From Blasia pusilla (Eukaryota; Marchantiophyta; Marchantiopsida; Blasiales), in NCBI GenBank assembly GCA_050084515.1, contig CM114272.1:45198001-45262000 (forward strand): a stretch of 64,000 nucleotides of DNA, read 5' to 3'. The notes below the pieces were generated by a model, which saw only the letters and a list, made by a program, of their open reading frames with translations, searched no databases and was not told where the DNA came from. The position numbers were made by a program, and so were the translations under genes. Shown here one piece after another: positions 22,401 to 33,891 of the stretch. Numbering within the stretch: the first letter of the stretch is position 1; each line of letters starts with the position of its first letter.

Positions 22401-24399
22401 GCACAGTTGCATATCATGTTTAAGGACTTTGACTGCTTTTTTTTTCCATCTTGCAGCAACAGTACGGGATAGGAGCATATATGATCAGGCCAGGGTTGTA
22501 TGTCTACGGTAGGTGAATCCAGTGTTTCAGAGTAGTATCAGTGCTTTTCTGACTCCTAACTCAGACTTTTACAATTCCCTGGTGAACAAAATTGTTGGGC
22601 TCTTCAGTTATGCTGAGCTGAGTCATCTGGTGTTGAAAAAAAAGTGACGCTAATTTTTCCGGCATCAAGCAAGTCTGTTTGAGAGTTTTGTGCTTCTAGT
22701 GTTATCTTGTTTAAAACACGAATGACCTGCTGCGGGATATGTTCACAGTTAACAGAACATAATCAATTTAACTATCCTTCAGACTCAAAGCAAGAGATCA
22801 GGTATCAGCTTAGTGGGTTTCCCTTACAGATTTTATAAAGAAAGTCTGTTTTCAGTTTGTGTTGTCCGAAAGTAGTGCCATCCTGATGTAGTACCCCATA
22901 GTCAAGCAAAATTAAGAAATGAAATAAAACAGTCATACTGTCAATTCTACGTGGAGTTTTTCTTTTCTTTTAAGTAGTGCCACCACGAAGCAAAGTATTC
23001 CAGATTCAAGTAAAAGTTATGAAAAGAAGTTGAATATTGTGCCCAAGTCTGTTTTGACCATCATGAGAACTGCTAAGCAGATCTTTGTGAAGATATCGAA
23101 GGTAAACAGTGAAACAAGGACTGCATAAAAGGGTGATGGAGGCATCTATTGGAAGTATAAAAGAAGGGGGGCTCGAGGAATCAAGGATGCCGAGGCCACA
23201 CTAATGCCCGGCTAGAATTGGCATTCTTTGTCAAAGCAGTCGGTTGGGAACGCCACAGATTTCTGATTCATATCTGAAACTTTTGTGAAATTTCCGGTGT
23301 AAAAATTAGGTTTCCTTTGTTACATTAAAAAAAATCAGCCAAATGAATGATCTCTTCCCAGCCCACATATCGAAGCTAAGGCAATCCCGCACATGCTTGA
23401 CACCAGATGAGCGATCAACTGGGTACTTGCTCACCACCTACTCACATTACAGCTGCCATTTCAGACAAATAGTACAATTCAGACCGGTCATCATTCATCT
23501 GGACTTCTCCGACCACCCTGTAAGCGTTCCCTCCGCGAACCCTCTCATATCTCACGGTGCAGCGAGCTCCTGGTTCCTCTGGTCTTCACCGTTCTCCAAG
23601 TTCCACAGACCATGGAGGTGCAGCTGAGCATTGGCTAACTTCCTTCCCTGACTAACCTCCTTCCAAATTTCTGTTGGAAAGATACAGATATGCATAAAAA
23701 TCCTTATCCAGCAGATGAGTGCAATACGTGAGGAATAAGTCAAATCTCTTCCCTATAACCCCATGTGTCTTTATGCCTAGGGAGATGACTCGATGCCCTT
23801 TATACAGTCTAGTATAAAGGTAGGTCTTCTTTGTCGATGTTGCCGCACCTTGTAATAATCTCCTCCATGTGCTGGTGTTGACTTCCGTGTAGGGTCCATT
23901 GTTACGATATCAACCATCACCATCTTAGCCTCCGGCCACATACAAACATTAGCACGAATAAAAGAATCCCACATGGAGTAGTGTTGTTCTCACTTCACTT
24001 AGAAGCCACTCTCCTAAGCTATACACAACATCCTGAGTGGCAATCCTCTCACTTCCAATTAGACAATGTGCCAAATGCACATAAAGAGGATCCAAATTCC
24101 AATGATATTTGAATTATGTCAAACCAACCATGGATGGTTAGGGGAGGCCTAACCAAAATCACATCGTTGTGATATAGATAAGTGGTGCGATATAGAAAGT
24201 TGAGATGAGGGAGCGAGCCCCCACCCATAAGCATGTCACCTTCTTGGATCAAAAGCGAATACAAATCTGAATCTCCCCCACCTATAAGCATGATCCCTTA
24301 TGGTATCAAGAGCCAATGTAGATCCGAACCTCCATGGGTATATACCCATCAAATATAGTTCCTCTACAAATTGCCTCAAAGTGGGCTTCTCTTTGAGAA
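22401..24399. other. Non-coding stretch
   Basis: No recognisable gene, RNA or transposon domain. Words such as AAGTAGTGCCA recur near 22.88 and 22.97 kb and link the first part to the preceding repeat field. The second half, from about 23.8 kb, may be the eroded 3' end of the LINE that follows. Confidence 0.4.
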
Positions 24400-25600
24400 G
24401 ATTGGAGGCCAAATTGACCAGAGGTAACTAAGGAGGAGAAAGTGTGGAGAACAACTCTCGCTTCAAACTAGAAAGGAATCTCTACATACTCTGAGGGAAG
24501 ATTGTAGTGGAAAGAAGTCATTATCAACTTGAGATATGTATTGTAGGAGGGATCGTCTATCCCTAACTAGGAATCTACATCAAAGAAAGGGCGCTTCAAT
24601 AGCCTAACTCCCTAAAACATCCAAGGGGGCCTCTAACTCAGTCAAGAGAAAATCTACCCCGCCAAAGGCAATTAGCCAAGAAGCTTGTCTATGAACCAAC
24701 TCCTCCATGGGGAACTCTAAGGAATTGGGTCCTAATAGATCCCCGAACACTTATAGGATATTTTTTCCGAACCATCTAAGGAGTGTATAGAGATGACTAG
24801 ACATCCATAGATTTCCTCAAGTAGAGTTCTAGTGAGATAACTAGGATGTCAAGCAAAAAAAGAGAAGAGATTGCCAAAAGCAACTTGAGGATCACCAATT
24901 CTCATGAGATCATCAATGTGGAGAAAATCCTTGGTAAGAGCCTCTGCAAAAAAACTTGAGTTTGACACGTGCCAAGAATCCATCATGTAAATGAATATTA
25001 TCGGATAAGCCTAATGGAGACAATACCTTGCATTTTCCCACCTTTACCGCTAGGTTGACACGTGCCAACTAAGTAGTACAACACTCGAATATAGGGGTGA
25101 CTAGATCTCCAAGGGGAACAATATGAGTATCATCTTCTAGTGAGGGGAAAAGGAAACATGGGAAATCCTCCACTATAGAGAGAACCACTTGATAATGAGC
25201 CAAAGGAAAAAGAGCACCACCCAAGGGGTCAACTTGATGAATCTCGGTGGCAAACTCCATGTTGTAAACTCCTCCTCAAGTTGACCATGGTGGAAATAAA
25301 GGGTTGAAGGGGCCCCATAGAAATCTTGCACAAAGAGAATGAGGCTCCTGATGGGGCTACCTACATCCCTCAACTCCGTGAAGATAGCCGCTCGTGATAC
25401 TAAGTTGAAGGCGTTCTCCACATCAACTGCTACACTTGGCCAATGTGTTCTACTCATCCTATGAGCCCATCATGATGAGAAGAGTTTATGGCCTCTATGC
25501 ATGTGTTTGTTTTTGCTAGGCTTTACTTTCATCTTCACTCTATTCCTCATCAGACTGGAGAGCACAACCATAGTCAGTTGCGGCCTTGCTTTGAAGGCGT
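24400..25600 (-). pseudogene. LINE-type (non-LTR) reverse transcriptase remnant
   Basis: On the minus strand the fragment at 25457-25280 reads VDVENAFNLVSRAAIFTEL and VQDFYGAPSTLYFHHG, and the frame at 25260-25070 reads VDPLGGALFPLAHYQ and FPSLEDDTHIV. This is the palm of a non-LTR RT: the NAFN motif, the QGDPLGG motif (here VDPLGG), and the catalytic xxDD box (here LEDD). Downstream (25.0-24.6 kb) broken frames still show GDPQ-like and loop residues typical of this RT family. The endonuclease and the 5' part are absent. It abuts the minus-strand gypsy near 25.6 kb. Confidence 0.75.
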
Positions 25601-25606
25601 GCTCAA

Positions 25607-26082
25607 CTAGCCACTAGCTTTATGTGGGTGACGTGGGCCACAAATGTTCATTCGGTGAAAATAGTAGAGAAGAAGTTGGATCCAAGAAACACATTCATGG
25701 TCCATTGGTCGATTTTCCATGTTGAATAGATGCATGCACCTAAATGCCATAAGTAACTGCGCCACATATTGTAGTGAGATGCGCCTCACAACATTATGAC
25801 TCTCCACATACATGTATTGTTGTAAGCGCACTCCTGCCTGCAAAACAACAGCTAACCCGGTGCTAATCCCTCCAAAGGGTCTGAGGAACCCAAGGTAGCA
25901 GGGAGTGCTACGATGACACCCTTGGATACCACACCCATTGTGTGGTGTATCCCGGAGGAGGGTATTCGAGTGTTAGATTTCATGCTCTGGTGCAAACGCC
26001 TTGCTCCACGCGGTTTGCACGTGCTCATCTGCCAATCGTCGAAGCTCCTCAATAGAGCCCCACAACGGCACCTCTCCTCCAT
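25607..26082 (-). pseudogene. N-terminal part of retrotransposon C5-cytosine methyltransferase-like region
   Basis: Homologous to 46.93-47.19 kb of the other gypsy copy. The minus strand still encodes QAGVRLQQYMYVES and VVRRIS, matching the motif II neighbourhood of the other copy (YLYIEIDDVARRTS). The motif I coding part is split by a 100-bp local inversion (25877-25976): IVWCIPEEGIRVLDF is now read on the plus strand, and the remaining FGGIS.GLAV part on the minus strand. The catalytic PC and ENV motifs are beyond the truncation. Non-functional. Confidence 0.7.
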
Positions 26083-26154
26083 GGAATTATGCGGCTACCA
26101 TAACACTCCTCTCCATAGAAATTTCAAGAATGGGAGTATCCTCTGCATGGACAT

Positions 26155-26195
26155 GTCCCTCAATCAAATCCATGCAGAGGATTTGATTGAGGGAC
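26155..26195. repeat. Perfect 17-bp palindrome with 7-nt spacer
   Basis: Arms GTCCCTCAATCAAATCC (26155-26171) and its exact complement (26179-26195) flank ATGCAGA. In the related copy at 46.75-46.80 kb only the first arm is present, so the second arm is an inverted local copy that replaced some bases. Confidence 0.9.
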
Positions 26196-27063
26196 TGCAA
26201 AATGCTGCTAAGGTCGCCATCTCTCTTGGCCGTTGCTCGATCACTGCACATGTGAATCGAACGGGTAATGAGCTAAGGCGCCAATCATCTGACTGCCATC
26301 CTGGTCTATAGGACGCTGACTCTTCCCAGTAATCTAGGGAAAACCCCATTAGGTATAACACTGCTCCACCAACCAAGACATCGTAGGACTCTGCATCAGT
26401 CACTATCACCTTGGCTCGCACCACGGACTCATCTGTAGGATGTCCCGGAAGAATCCTCACCACGACCTCATGTCGGGTGATATATTATGTGGAACTCGCT
26501 CCACCCAAGGATGTCTGTATCCAAAATGGACAATGCTCCATATCGGCTCTCGTCAAGCCCAATCCTATGAATGGCGCTTTCCCCAACATCAGGGGTTGCG
26601 CTCGTGAATCCAACAAGACGCGTTGCGGACTTAAAGCTCTACCTCCGGGACTCACCAACTGGAAGACCTCTCCTCGGTTATCCAGCAACACAACACTAAG
26701 AGAAGCCATGGCATACTCTATCGCGGGTCTAGCGGGCATCTCCGAAATCCTATCAGTCGCAGCTTGCCATGAATCTGACGAGGATGGCCCGAGCATCCGC
26801 TCCAAGGGTAGGTCCATCACCTCCTCTGCAATCATCTCTGAACGTGATGCAGGAACTCCAACTCCACGCTCACATAGCGTAGCGGCCATCTGAAAAGCCT
26901 TGGCGAGCGTACCCCCCAACGTCATAACATCGGAAGCAGAAAATAAAGGAGCGCGGTACACAATGGTGGCCGCCCCCAACAACGTGCTCGACACATGCCC
27001 CTCCTTAGCATCAACAATAGGAGTCATCACACTCACTTCTCCCATCGCCCTCCGTGCTTGCAC
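26164..27063 (-). pseudogene. Gypsy protease region
   Basis: Two minus-strand frames (27063-26485 and 26463-26164) cover this region. The protease core reads VVLLDNRGEVFQLVSPGG and VLLDSRAQPLMLGKAPFIGL, with the DS(R)A catalytic-type signature and a flap-like segment. The second frame carries VIVTDAESYDVLVGGAVLY and GFSLDYWEESASYRPGW, colinear with the other copy. A stop/frameshift separates the two. A 17-bp palindrome at 26155-26195 replaces normal sequence at the end of this region. Confidence 0.78.
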
Positions 27064-27452
27064 ACCAACAAGATCACCAACTCTCCAGAACTCTGATCAG
27101 GACCCATCGATGGGGTCCTCATCGCCTCAGACAACGTGAAAGAATGAGGAAGCCTAGTCTATTTCCTGGATTCCCCTCTCAATGGATCCAACTCTACGGC
27201 TGCTCAACGCGTCACAATTGCGGTTGCCTCCATCTGCGCAACCCCACACATACAACCAGGATCCTCCGTATCTTTGGCTGCTCCATATGATGTCGATGCC
27301 ACAGATTCGGCATCGGGTAATCTCGATGCCATAGCGGCAATCTGCTCCTGTAGTTGATGTATCTGAGCAGCCATCCTAGCCTCATGCCCGGCATCTCCCT
27401 CGACACGTCTAAGTGGTAGGACTCTACCTCCTCCACGGGCATCTCCACCACC

Positions 27453-28670
27453 CTATCGGGAAACTCCAGCTCCTCGTCCCCCAACGGGACCACCTGGTGC
27501 ACGATCTTTAGGCCCACCCGGACCGGCTACTCGCTCTGGTGCCCTCTCTGGCCCTCGGTCCGGACGTAACTCAAGATGTAAACTGAAATACCTGGCGTGT
27601 GTTTGACCATACCTCTGACAATAGTCCCACTGATAACCTCCTAGTGCAACACCATCTCCTCCTCCATGCTGAGGCATACGTCCATGATCCTGACGAGTGC
27701 AATCACGCTGATGATGGGCTCCACCACATGACCAACAAGTAATAGTAGGCAGTTGCTGCTGAGACGCATATGAAGGCGCAAGTCTATGTGGCACGGCCTC
27801 CCGGTATCCTCCTTGAGCTCGTGGTGCCATAGTCAACCTATCTCGGAGTCCACGTTGTTGCACACGTAGTGCAGACAATCGTGATTGCTCTCGCCTAGAA
27901 CCCATGGTGGCTACGCTCTCCTCCGCCATGTTGCGCTCAATGTTCTCGGCGGTCCTAAAAACATCTCTCAATGTAGGGGAGGTGTTTATAAGAAGCACCC
28001 CCTCCCGTACCTGTGTCCGCAGGGTCCGGTCTAGCATCGCATACCATGACTGGACAGCCTGAGCCTCTGTCATCCCCTGAGTTACGTTGATCAACCGACG
28101 CAAGCGAGTGTAAGCCTCACGCAAACTCTCACCCGGGCGCCTCTAGAAGTCGTGGATGCTCCGCAAATTCTCCGTCCGTACCCCCTGGTAGCTCGCCCTC
28201 ATCTCAGCAAAGAACTCAACGACAGGGTTGAACCTGGGACAAACCCGACTAGCCGGTGCAACTGCTCCCGTCCGAGTGACCCCTCCTAAAATGTCACTAG
28301 TGGAAGAGGAAGTAGCCTCTCCTGACTCTTCCTCCTCATCTAGGAACAGCTCCGTCCAGGACACATAATATGGGTCATAGTAGAGCCTCCACGCCTCGAT
28401 CTCACGTGCATATCTCTGAGAGAACTCACGGTAATCGTCCATGGGCGCCCCCTCTAAATGCTGGAACATACCGTTCCATGCTGTAAACGGGTTAAACTCT
28501 CTAGAGTTCCTGGCCCGCTGGGAGTCGCACCAACTCCTAAAATCTGCTATGAAATCGTGCAACTCAATCGTGCCTACTGCACCTGAAAACCTAGGCGGTC
28601 CTCTACCCCGATCGTCCATCTCGTATGCCCAACTGGTAGGACCATTCACAATGTGTGGCGATGTGCTCAC
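27453..28670 (-). pseudogene. Gypsy gag polyprotein, one in-frame stop
   Basis: One frame of 406 codons beginning MSTSPHIVNGPTSW is interrupted only by a TAG near 28143 (FxRRPGESLREAY). Segments typical of gag follow: GTIELHDFIADFRSWCDSQR, FTAWNGMFQHLEGAPMDDYR, AQAVQSWYAML, and the short zinc knuckle CWSCGGAHHQRDC near 27.72 kb, with a second cysteine cluster CQRY. Related truncated copies lie at 10.9-11.7 and 45.2-45.6 kb. It is the best preserved gag in the window. The single stop could also be a suppressed or edited codon, but simple decay is likelier. Confidence 0.85.
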
Positions 28671-30370
28671 AAACTCCTCTATATGCTCCTCCTTGTCTGA
28701 AGATGATATAAAAAGAGATCGAGGTGGTCTCTCACGTGGAGACCCTCAAAACCTCGCACCACTCCGGGTAAACCCTCCAGAGCTATTCTCAGGTCTACTA
28801 CCTCGCCTCTCAAAATCCTGAAAGGACGCCGTGATGGCCCTCGTGCCCCTCTCACACGATCACTCTCAACCTCGCGAGTAATCCCTCAATCACTCATCCC
28901 AAACATGCGGCACTCGATCTATACTCTCCCTCCCCGAGACGTGTAACGTGCGGCAATAAGCGGCGTGGTGTGGAAAATTGACCAGGCTATCATCTCATCG
29001 ACAACCTACTCTCAACTCCGAACATCCCACACAAGTCTATGTCCCCTAAACCACATACATAAATGCTGGTCTCAGCATCCACCTACCCAATATCCCCAAA
29101 TAAACTACCCAAATCCCAGAATCCCTCACACGTGCAGGATAAAGGACCAGAATGGGTAACCTGAACACATGTCGATGTCACTCCTCAGAAACTGCAAATC
29201 TCAACCCCAACTCGGTCGTGGAGACAACTCCTCCGATCAACAAGTCATACTCCTCCTGTACTGATGCTGCTTAAAATTCCTTGATGGACAGTGCGGTTCC
29301 ATCGGAACGGTGCGGCGTTGCAGGCGGCATGGAACGGCTACGAACGGCACGGTCCTCGATGGTGGGATGCGGCACTCGGAGGCATACCCTCCTCAACCAA
29401 CAAGAAACCCACACTCTGCTCCACAATGACGGTGTGGCTCCGTGATCGAGATGGTGTGGTGCGGCCACAAGCGGCATGGCTTGGAAATCAGCGGCACGTT
29501 GCAACTACGGGCGTCACGGCACGGTACTTGATCGTCTTCGAGCGGCTACCAATCAAAACATAGCAACATGAAATCAAAACTCAAACACCATAACCGGAGG
29601 TCATCTACCATCACTAGTTGATGACGAAACTGCGATGACAGTGGCGGCCAAACCAAAGTACGTGGTGGCGGCGCAAGTTAGAGAATCAACGGTGGTCGTG
29701 GAAGACCCTCCACCGTAAATGGCAACCAAAGGGTGGAAAACAGCCGAATGCAGCTCTGAGCCACGCTGGGCAACGGCCGACGGTGGCCGATGGACGGAAG
29801 ACCATTTACGGTGACGATTGACCATTGACCGGTGACGGTGACTATGACAGTGATGGCCGCCGCCGGCGTGGTGGCTGGTTTAGGGTTTGAACAATTTAAC
29901 CCTAAAAATCGCCTAGCAATGGCAGTTTTGCAAGATTGACCATACCATTTTACTCGCAACTCCAAATTGTGCATTGTTTCTTGCACAACGTGCATAGCTT
30001 CACGATCTAAAACAATGTCAAAAAATATTTGGAACTGGACATTCCAGTAAAAACTGACGGGGATTGTCGTAAAACCCAATATCTCTTTCTCCTACACAAA
30101 ATTTGGCAGCGCTTCCCCGCTGATTTCTCCCAACCAAAATGTAAAACCTGTAAAAATACAAATCAGCAAGCTACATGGTGCTCCCGAGAGCACCGGCATG
30201 GGGCAATCCCCCCCATAATCAATCCCTATCATAAATTAGGCAGTGCTTCCGTGCGCCACTCTTTCACACGAAAAATCGGCAAATGCAAAGAACAATCAAA
30301 GCAGCCCTTGCTCCGTTGAGCACTCCCATGAGCCGCAGAACGGGGAACATGGTCACCAACCTGCAAAAAA
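28671..30370 (-). other. Long untranslated leader of the minus-strand gypsy element
   Basis: Lies between the gag start and the LTR. It holds only short ORFs without family similarity, GC-rich words such as GCGGCATGG at 29.28-29.55 kb, and a stretch rich in GGTGACGGTGA near 29.83 kb. A possible primer-binding site, TTGGTGACCATG on the minus strand, lies at about 30350-30361 beside the LTR, but the match to a tRNA end is uncertain. Confidence 0.5.
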
Positions 30371-30923
30371 AGCGAGTGATGAACGAGCTCCCCCATGAAG
30401 CTCTCTCACTCTCGCATTCTCTCTTTGTAAAGTAAGATCCAATCTCTCTCTCCGCCATCTCACACCATAGCTCTCTGACATGTCAAACCAAACCCATTCT
30501 CCTAATGAGAGGCTCGGGTTACACTCACAAGGCAAGAGACCATAGCTCCGCCGCCTCATGCCAAGAGGTTCAACAAAGAGAGAATGAGCCCTCAAGCTTT
30601 CTCTCCTTGAGGTATACCCCTCCCCTCTCCCAAGCTCTCTCCATGGTAATCTATTCTTCCAAGTCACCTCCTTGGCTCTTGACCTGATGAAGGAGGTCAA
30701 GGGCCACTAACCAAAAATAGAAAATTGATAATATGCTCAAGATGGTACTTACCTAAAATAGTAAGTTTCTCAATATGGCTCCAAATGAGCCGAAACGAAG
30801 GGGAAACCTACTCTCTCAGGTTTCCCGGGGCCTCAGCAGGTCATCCTCAACCTACTCAGCGTGTCCTCCACTACTCACAAAGGCGCTCTATTAGATCTCA
30901 CCGATCTATCCTAAAAGACGTGA
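30371..30923 (-). repeat. Gypsy 5' LTR (minus strand), truncated
   Basis: Reverse-complement match to 51695-52190 of the plus-strand gypsy. Shared parts include GAGCCATATTGAG, the GGTATACCTC.A motif, TGTTGAACCTCTTGGCATGA and CCTCTCATTAGGAGA. The start of the LTR (the part at 51.58-51.69 kb) is missing here because the satellite array at 30924 cuts it off. Confidence 0.85.
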
Positions 30924-32168
30924 CAAAGGGCATGGGTCAAAAAATGAGTAAATAAATTTTGAGGTTTTGGTCAAAAATCCATTTTAGTTGAAACTTTGCA
31001 AGGGAGCTACATACACCCTTGGGATCATTTCTTCCAAGTTCCAACTCAAGATGACATACTTGCACAAGATGAAAAAAGAAAAGACGCCATTTTCATTGGA
31101 GGTTTAAGGGCGCGGGTTAAAAATGAGTAAATAACTTTTGAGGTTTTGGTCATAACTCCATTTTAGTTGAGAATTTTCAAGGATGCTTTATACACCCCAG
31201 GGATCATGTTTACCAAGTTTTAGTTCAACATGACATACTTGGAAAAGATGAAATATGAAAAGAACCCATTTTCATTGGAGGTTTAAGAGCGCTGGGTCAA
31301 AAAATGAGTTAATAAATATTGAGGTTTTGGTCCCAACTCCATTGGACTTGAAAATTTTAAAGGGTGCTATTCACACCCTGGGGATCATGTCTACCAAGTT
31401 TCTTCTCAAGATGACATACTTGGATAAGATGAAAAATGTAAAGACCCCATTTTCAATGGAGGTTTAAGGGCGCGGGTCAAAAAATGAGCAAAAAAATTTT
31501 GAGGTGTTTTTCACAACTCCAATTTAGTTAAAAATTTTCAAGGAAGATACATACATCCTGGGTATCATTTCTACCAAGTTTTATTTGAAGATGACATATT
31601 TGGACAAGATGAAAAATGAAAAGACCCCATTTTCATTGGAGGTTTAAGGGCACGAGTCAAAAACTGAGTAAATAAATTTTGAGTTCTTGGTCCCAACTCC
31701 ATTGGACTTGAGACTTTGATAGAGTGCTACCCCAACCCTGGAGATCATTTATACTAATTTTCAAGTCAAGATGACATACTTGGATAAGATGAAAAATGTA
31801 AAGACCCCATTTTCATTAGAGGTTTAAGGGCGCGGGTCAAAAAATGAGTAAATAACTTTTGAGGTTTTTTTTCAAAACTCTATTTTAGTTAAAAATTTTC
31901 AAGGGAGCTAAATATACTCTGGGGATCATTCCTACCAAGTTCCAACTCAAAATGACATACTTGAACAAGATGAAAAATGAAAGGACTCCATTTTCATTGG
32001 AGGTTTAAGGGCGCGTGTCAAAAATGAGTAAATAAAACTTGAGGTTTTGGTCACAACTCCATTTGAGTTTAAACTTTTCAAGGGAGAAACATGCACCCTA
32101 GGGATTATGGCTACCAAGTTCCAATTCAAGATGACATACTTGCCCAAGATGAAAAATGAAAAATCGCC
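30924..32168 (+). repeat. Satellite-like tandem array, about seven units of 180 bp
   Basis: The anchor GGGTCAAAAAATGAGTAAAT recurs at about 30933, 31115, 31294, 31475, 31655, 31835 and 32016, spacings of 179-182 bp. Each unit also contains GAGGTTTTGGTCACAACTCC, GGGGATCATTTCTACCAAGT, AAGATGACATACTTGGACAA and CATTTTCATTGGAGGTTTAA. Units differ by roughly 10-20 percent by eye. The array starts abruptly inside the gypsy LTR. A 180-bp period is in the usual range for plant satellites. Confidence 0.92.
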
Positions 32169-32299
32169 ATATCTATTCTAAATTGGCTCTAACGATCCCA
32201 ATTATTTGGAAATAAATATAGAATCGGAACTTAAGTTTTGATTATGTCCATAATATCCGCGCTGACTGAAATTCATTTGGAACCATAAATAGAAGAAGT

Positions 32300-33890
32300 C
32301 CAATTGGATCTTAAGATCCAATTGTGGCCGTATAATTAAGGTGGTCTGTAAGTGGAATATAACTTTTGATTGAAACTATAGTTCCAAATGCCCTTGAATT
32401 GGCAGTACGTGATGTTCCAAAGCCCGAAAAGCTCTTTTTGCGGGCAATAGTAGGTCTACTTCCAAGAGGACCTTCCAGATTCTTTGCGGATGGGGGGGCA
32501 AGGGGTCCAATCTCATTTGGAACTAGAGTTCCGAACGCTTTGGAATTAGCTCTTATGATCTGATTTAAGCGATCGGTAGGAGCTTTTCCAGAGCCAAAAC
32601 AACACATTTCACTCAAAACTTTTGGGCGAGATGGGGTTCCGAGCTAATTTGGAACTAGAGTTCCAAATTCCTTTGAATTGGCTTTTAAGATCCGATCTTG
32701 CAGGTATAAGCTTTTCCCAAGAAAGAACACCTCATTCCCCTGGCCTTTTTACAACTACGGCGAGGGGGTTCAACCCATTGGCAAATACTTGGAGGAAAGG
32801 CAGGGGGGGGGGGGGGGGAGGCAAGCTCATCTAGAACTAAAATTCTGAATGCATGGAGGAGAGGCAAGGGATCCGAGCTCATTTGGAACTAGAGTTCTAA
32901 ACACCCTTCAATAACCCTCCATGGGAACTATAGTTCCAAATGCCCTTGAATTGGCGGTAGGTGCTCTTCCAAGGCCCTAACAACTCTTTCCGCAATCAAG
33001 AGTAGCTCTACCACCACAAGGACCTTCCACATTCTTTGAAGATAGGGGGCAAGGTGATTTAATCCATGTACTTGGAGGACTAGGAGGTGTTTGAGCTCAT
33101 TTGGAACTACAAATCCGATTTCTCTAGAATTGGATCTTAGGATCCAATTTTGGCGGTGAGAGGTTTTGCGCAAGAGGAACAACTCATTCTGCTGGAAACT
33201 TTTGACTCATTTAGAATTTTAGTTCCAAGTGCTTTGGACTAGGCTCTTACGATTTGATTTTTGCAATGTGAGTTATTTCGGAGACCGAACGGCTCATTCT
33301 GATGGAAAATTTGGGACTAGCGAGAGGGGTTCAATCCAAATACTTATAGGGCAAGCGGCAGGAGCTTTACTAGAGCCGTGAGAGCTCATTGTGCCAAAAA
33401 CCTTAGGGCTACCGTAATGGGGTTGAATCCAAATACTTGGAGGACTCTGAGTTGATTGGGAACTACAGGTCTGAATGCTTTGGAATTGGCTCTTAAGATC
33501 TCAAGCTTGAACATTTCATTCGGCTAGCAAATTTGGGGCTATTGAAGGAGTTCAATCCAAATACTTGGAGGACAAGCAAGGGGTCTTGCATTATTTAGAA
33601 CTAGAATTCCAAAGCATTTGGAATTGTATCTTAAGATTTGATCACGGTGGTAGGAGCTTTTGCAGAGCCAAAACAGGTCATTCCCCTGGCAAATTTAGGG
33701 TTATCGGGAGAGGTTCAATCCAAGTACTTGGAGGATAGGCAGGGGGGTCTGAGCTCATGTGGAACTAGAGTTCTGAATACTTTGGAATTGTATCCTAAGA
33801 TTAGATTCCAGCGGTATGAGCCTTTTTGGAGCTAGAACAGGTCATTCCGCTGTAAAATTTAGGGCTACTGGGAGGGGTTCAATCCAAGTA
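32300..33890 (+). repeat. Degenerate repeat field with TTGGAACTAGAGTTCCAAA core
   Basis: About eight diverged copies of a module: CTCATTTGGAACTAGAGTTC, TTTGGAATTGGCTCTTAAGA, GGTAGGAGCTTTT, AACAGCTCATTC, GGGGTTCAATCCAAGTACTT and GGAGGACAGGCAGGGG. Copies start near 32.38, 32.51, 32.64, 32.88, 33.10, 33.21, 33.45, 33.59 and 33.76 kb with unequal spacing (about 130-235 bp). The core is itself palindromic (GGAACTAGAGTTCC). The last module runs into the outer end of the TIR element at 33.89 kb. A G-run (about 15 G) lies near 32806-32820. Confidence 0.8.
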
Positions 33891-33891
33891 A

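Larger units (their letters stand above)
25600..30923 (-). mobile_element. Ty3/gypsy element of the DNMT-carrying family, 3'-truncated
   Basis: On the minus strand the order is LTR (30923-about 30371), a leader of about 1.7 kb, gag, protease and the beginning of a methyltransferase-like region, then truncation at the LINE near 25.6 kb. RT, RNase H, integrase and the 3' LTR are lost. The family is identified by base-level similarity to the plus-strand copy at 45.2-52.3 kb (gag tail, protease, methyltransferase motif-I region and LTR). Confidence 0.85.

Noticed and set aside
24301-24318. Copia-like primer-binding site TGGTATCAAGAGCC on the plus strand
   Set aside because: No LTR or gag follows, and the surroundings read as a LINE remnant on the minus strand. 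Treated as chance.
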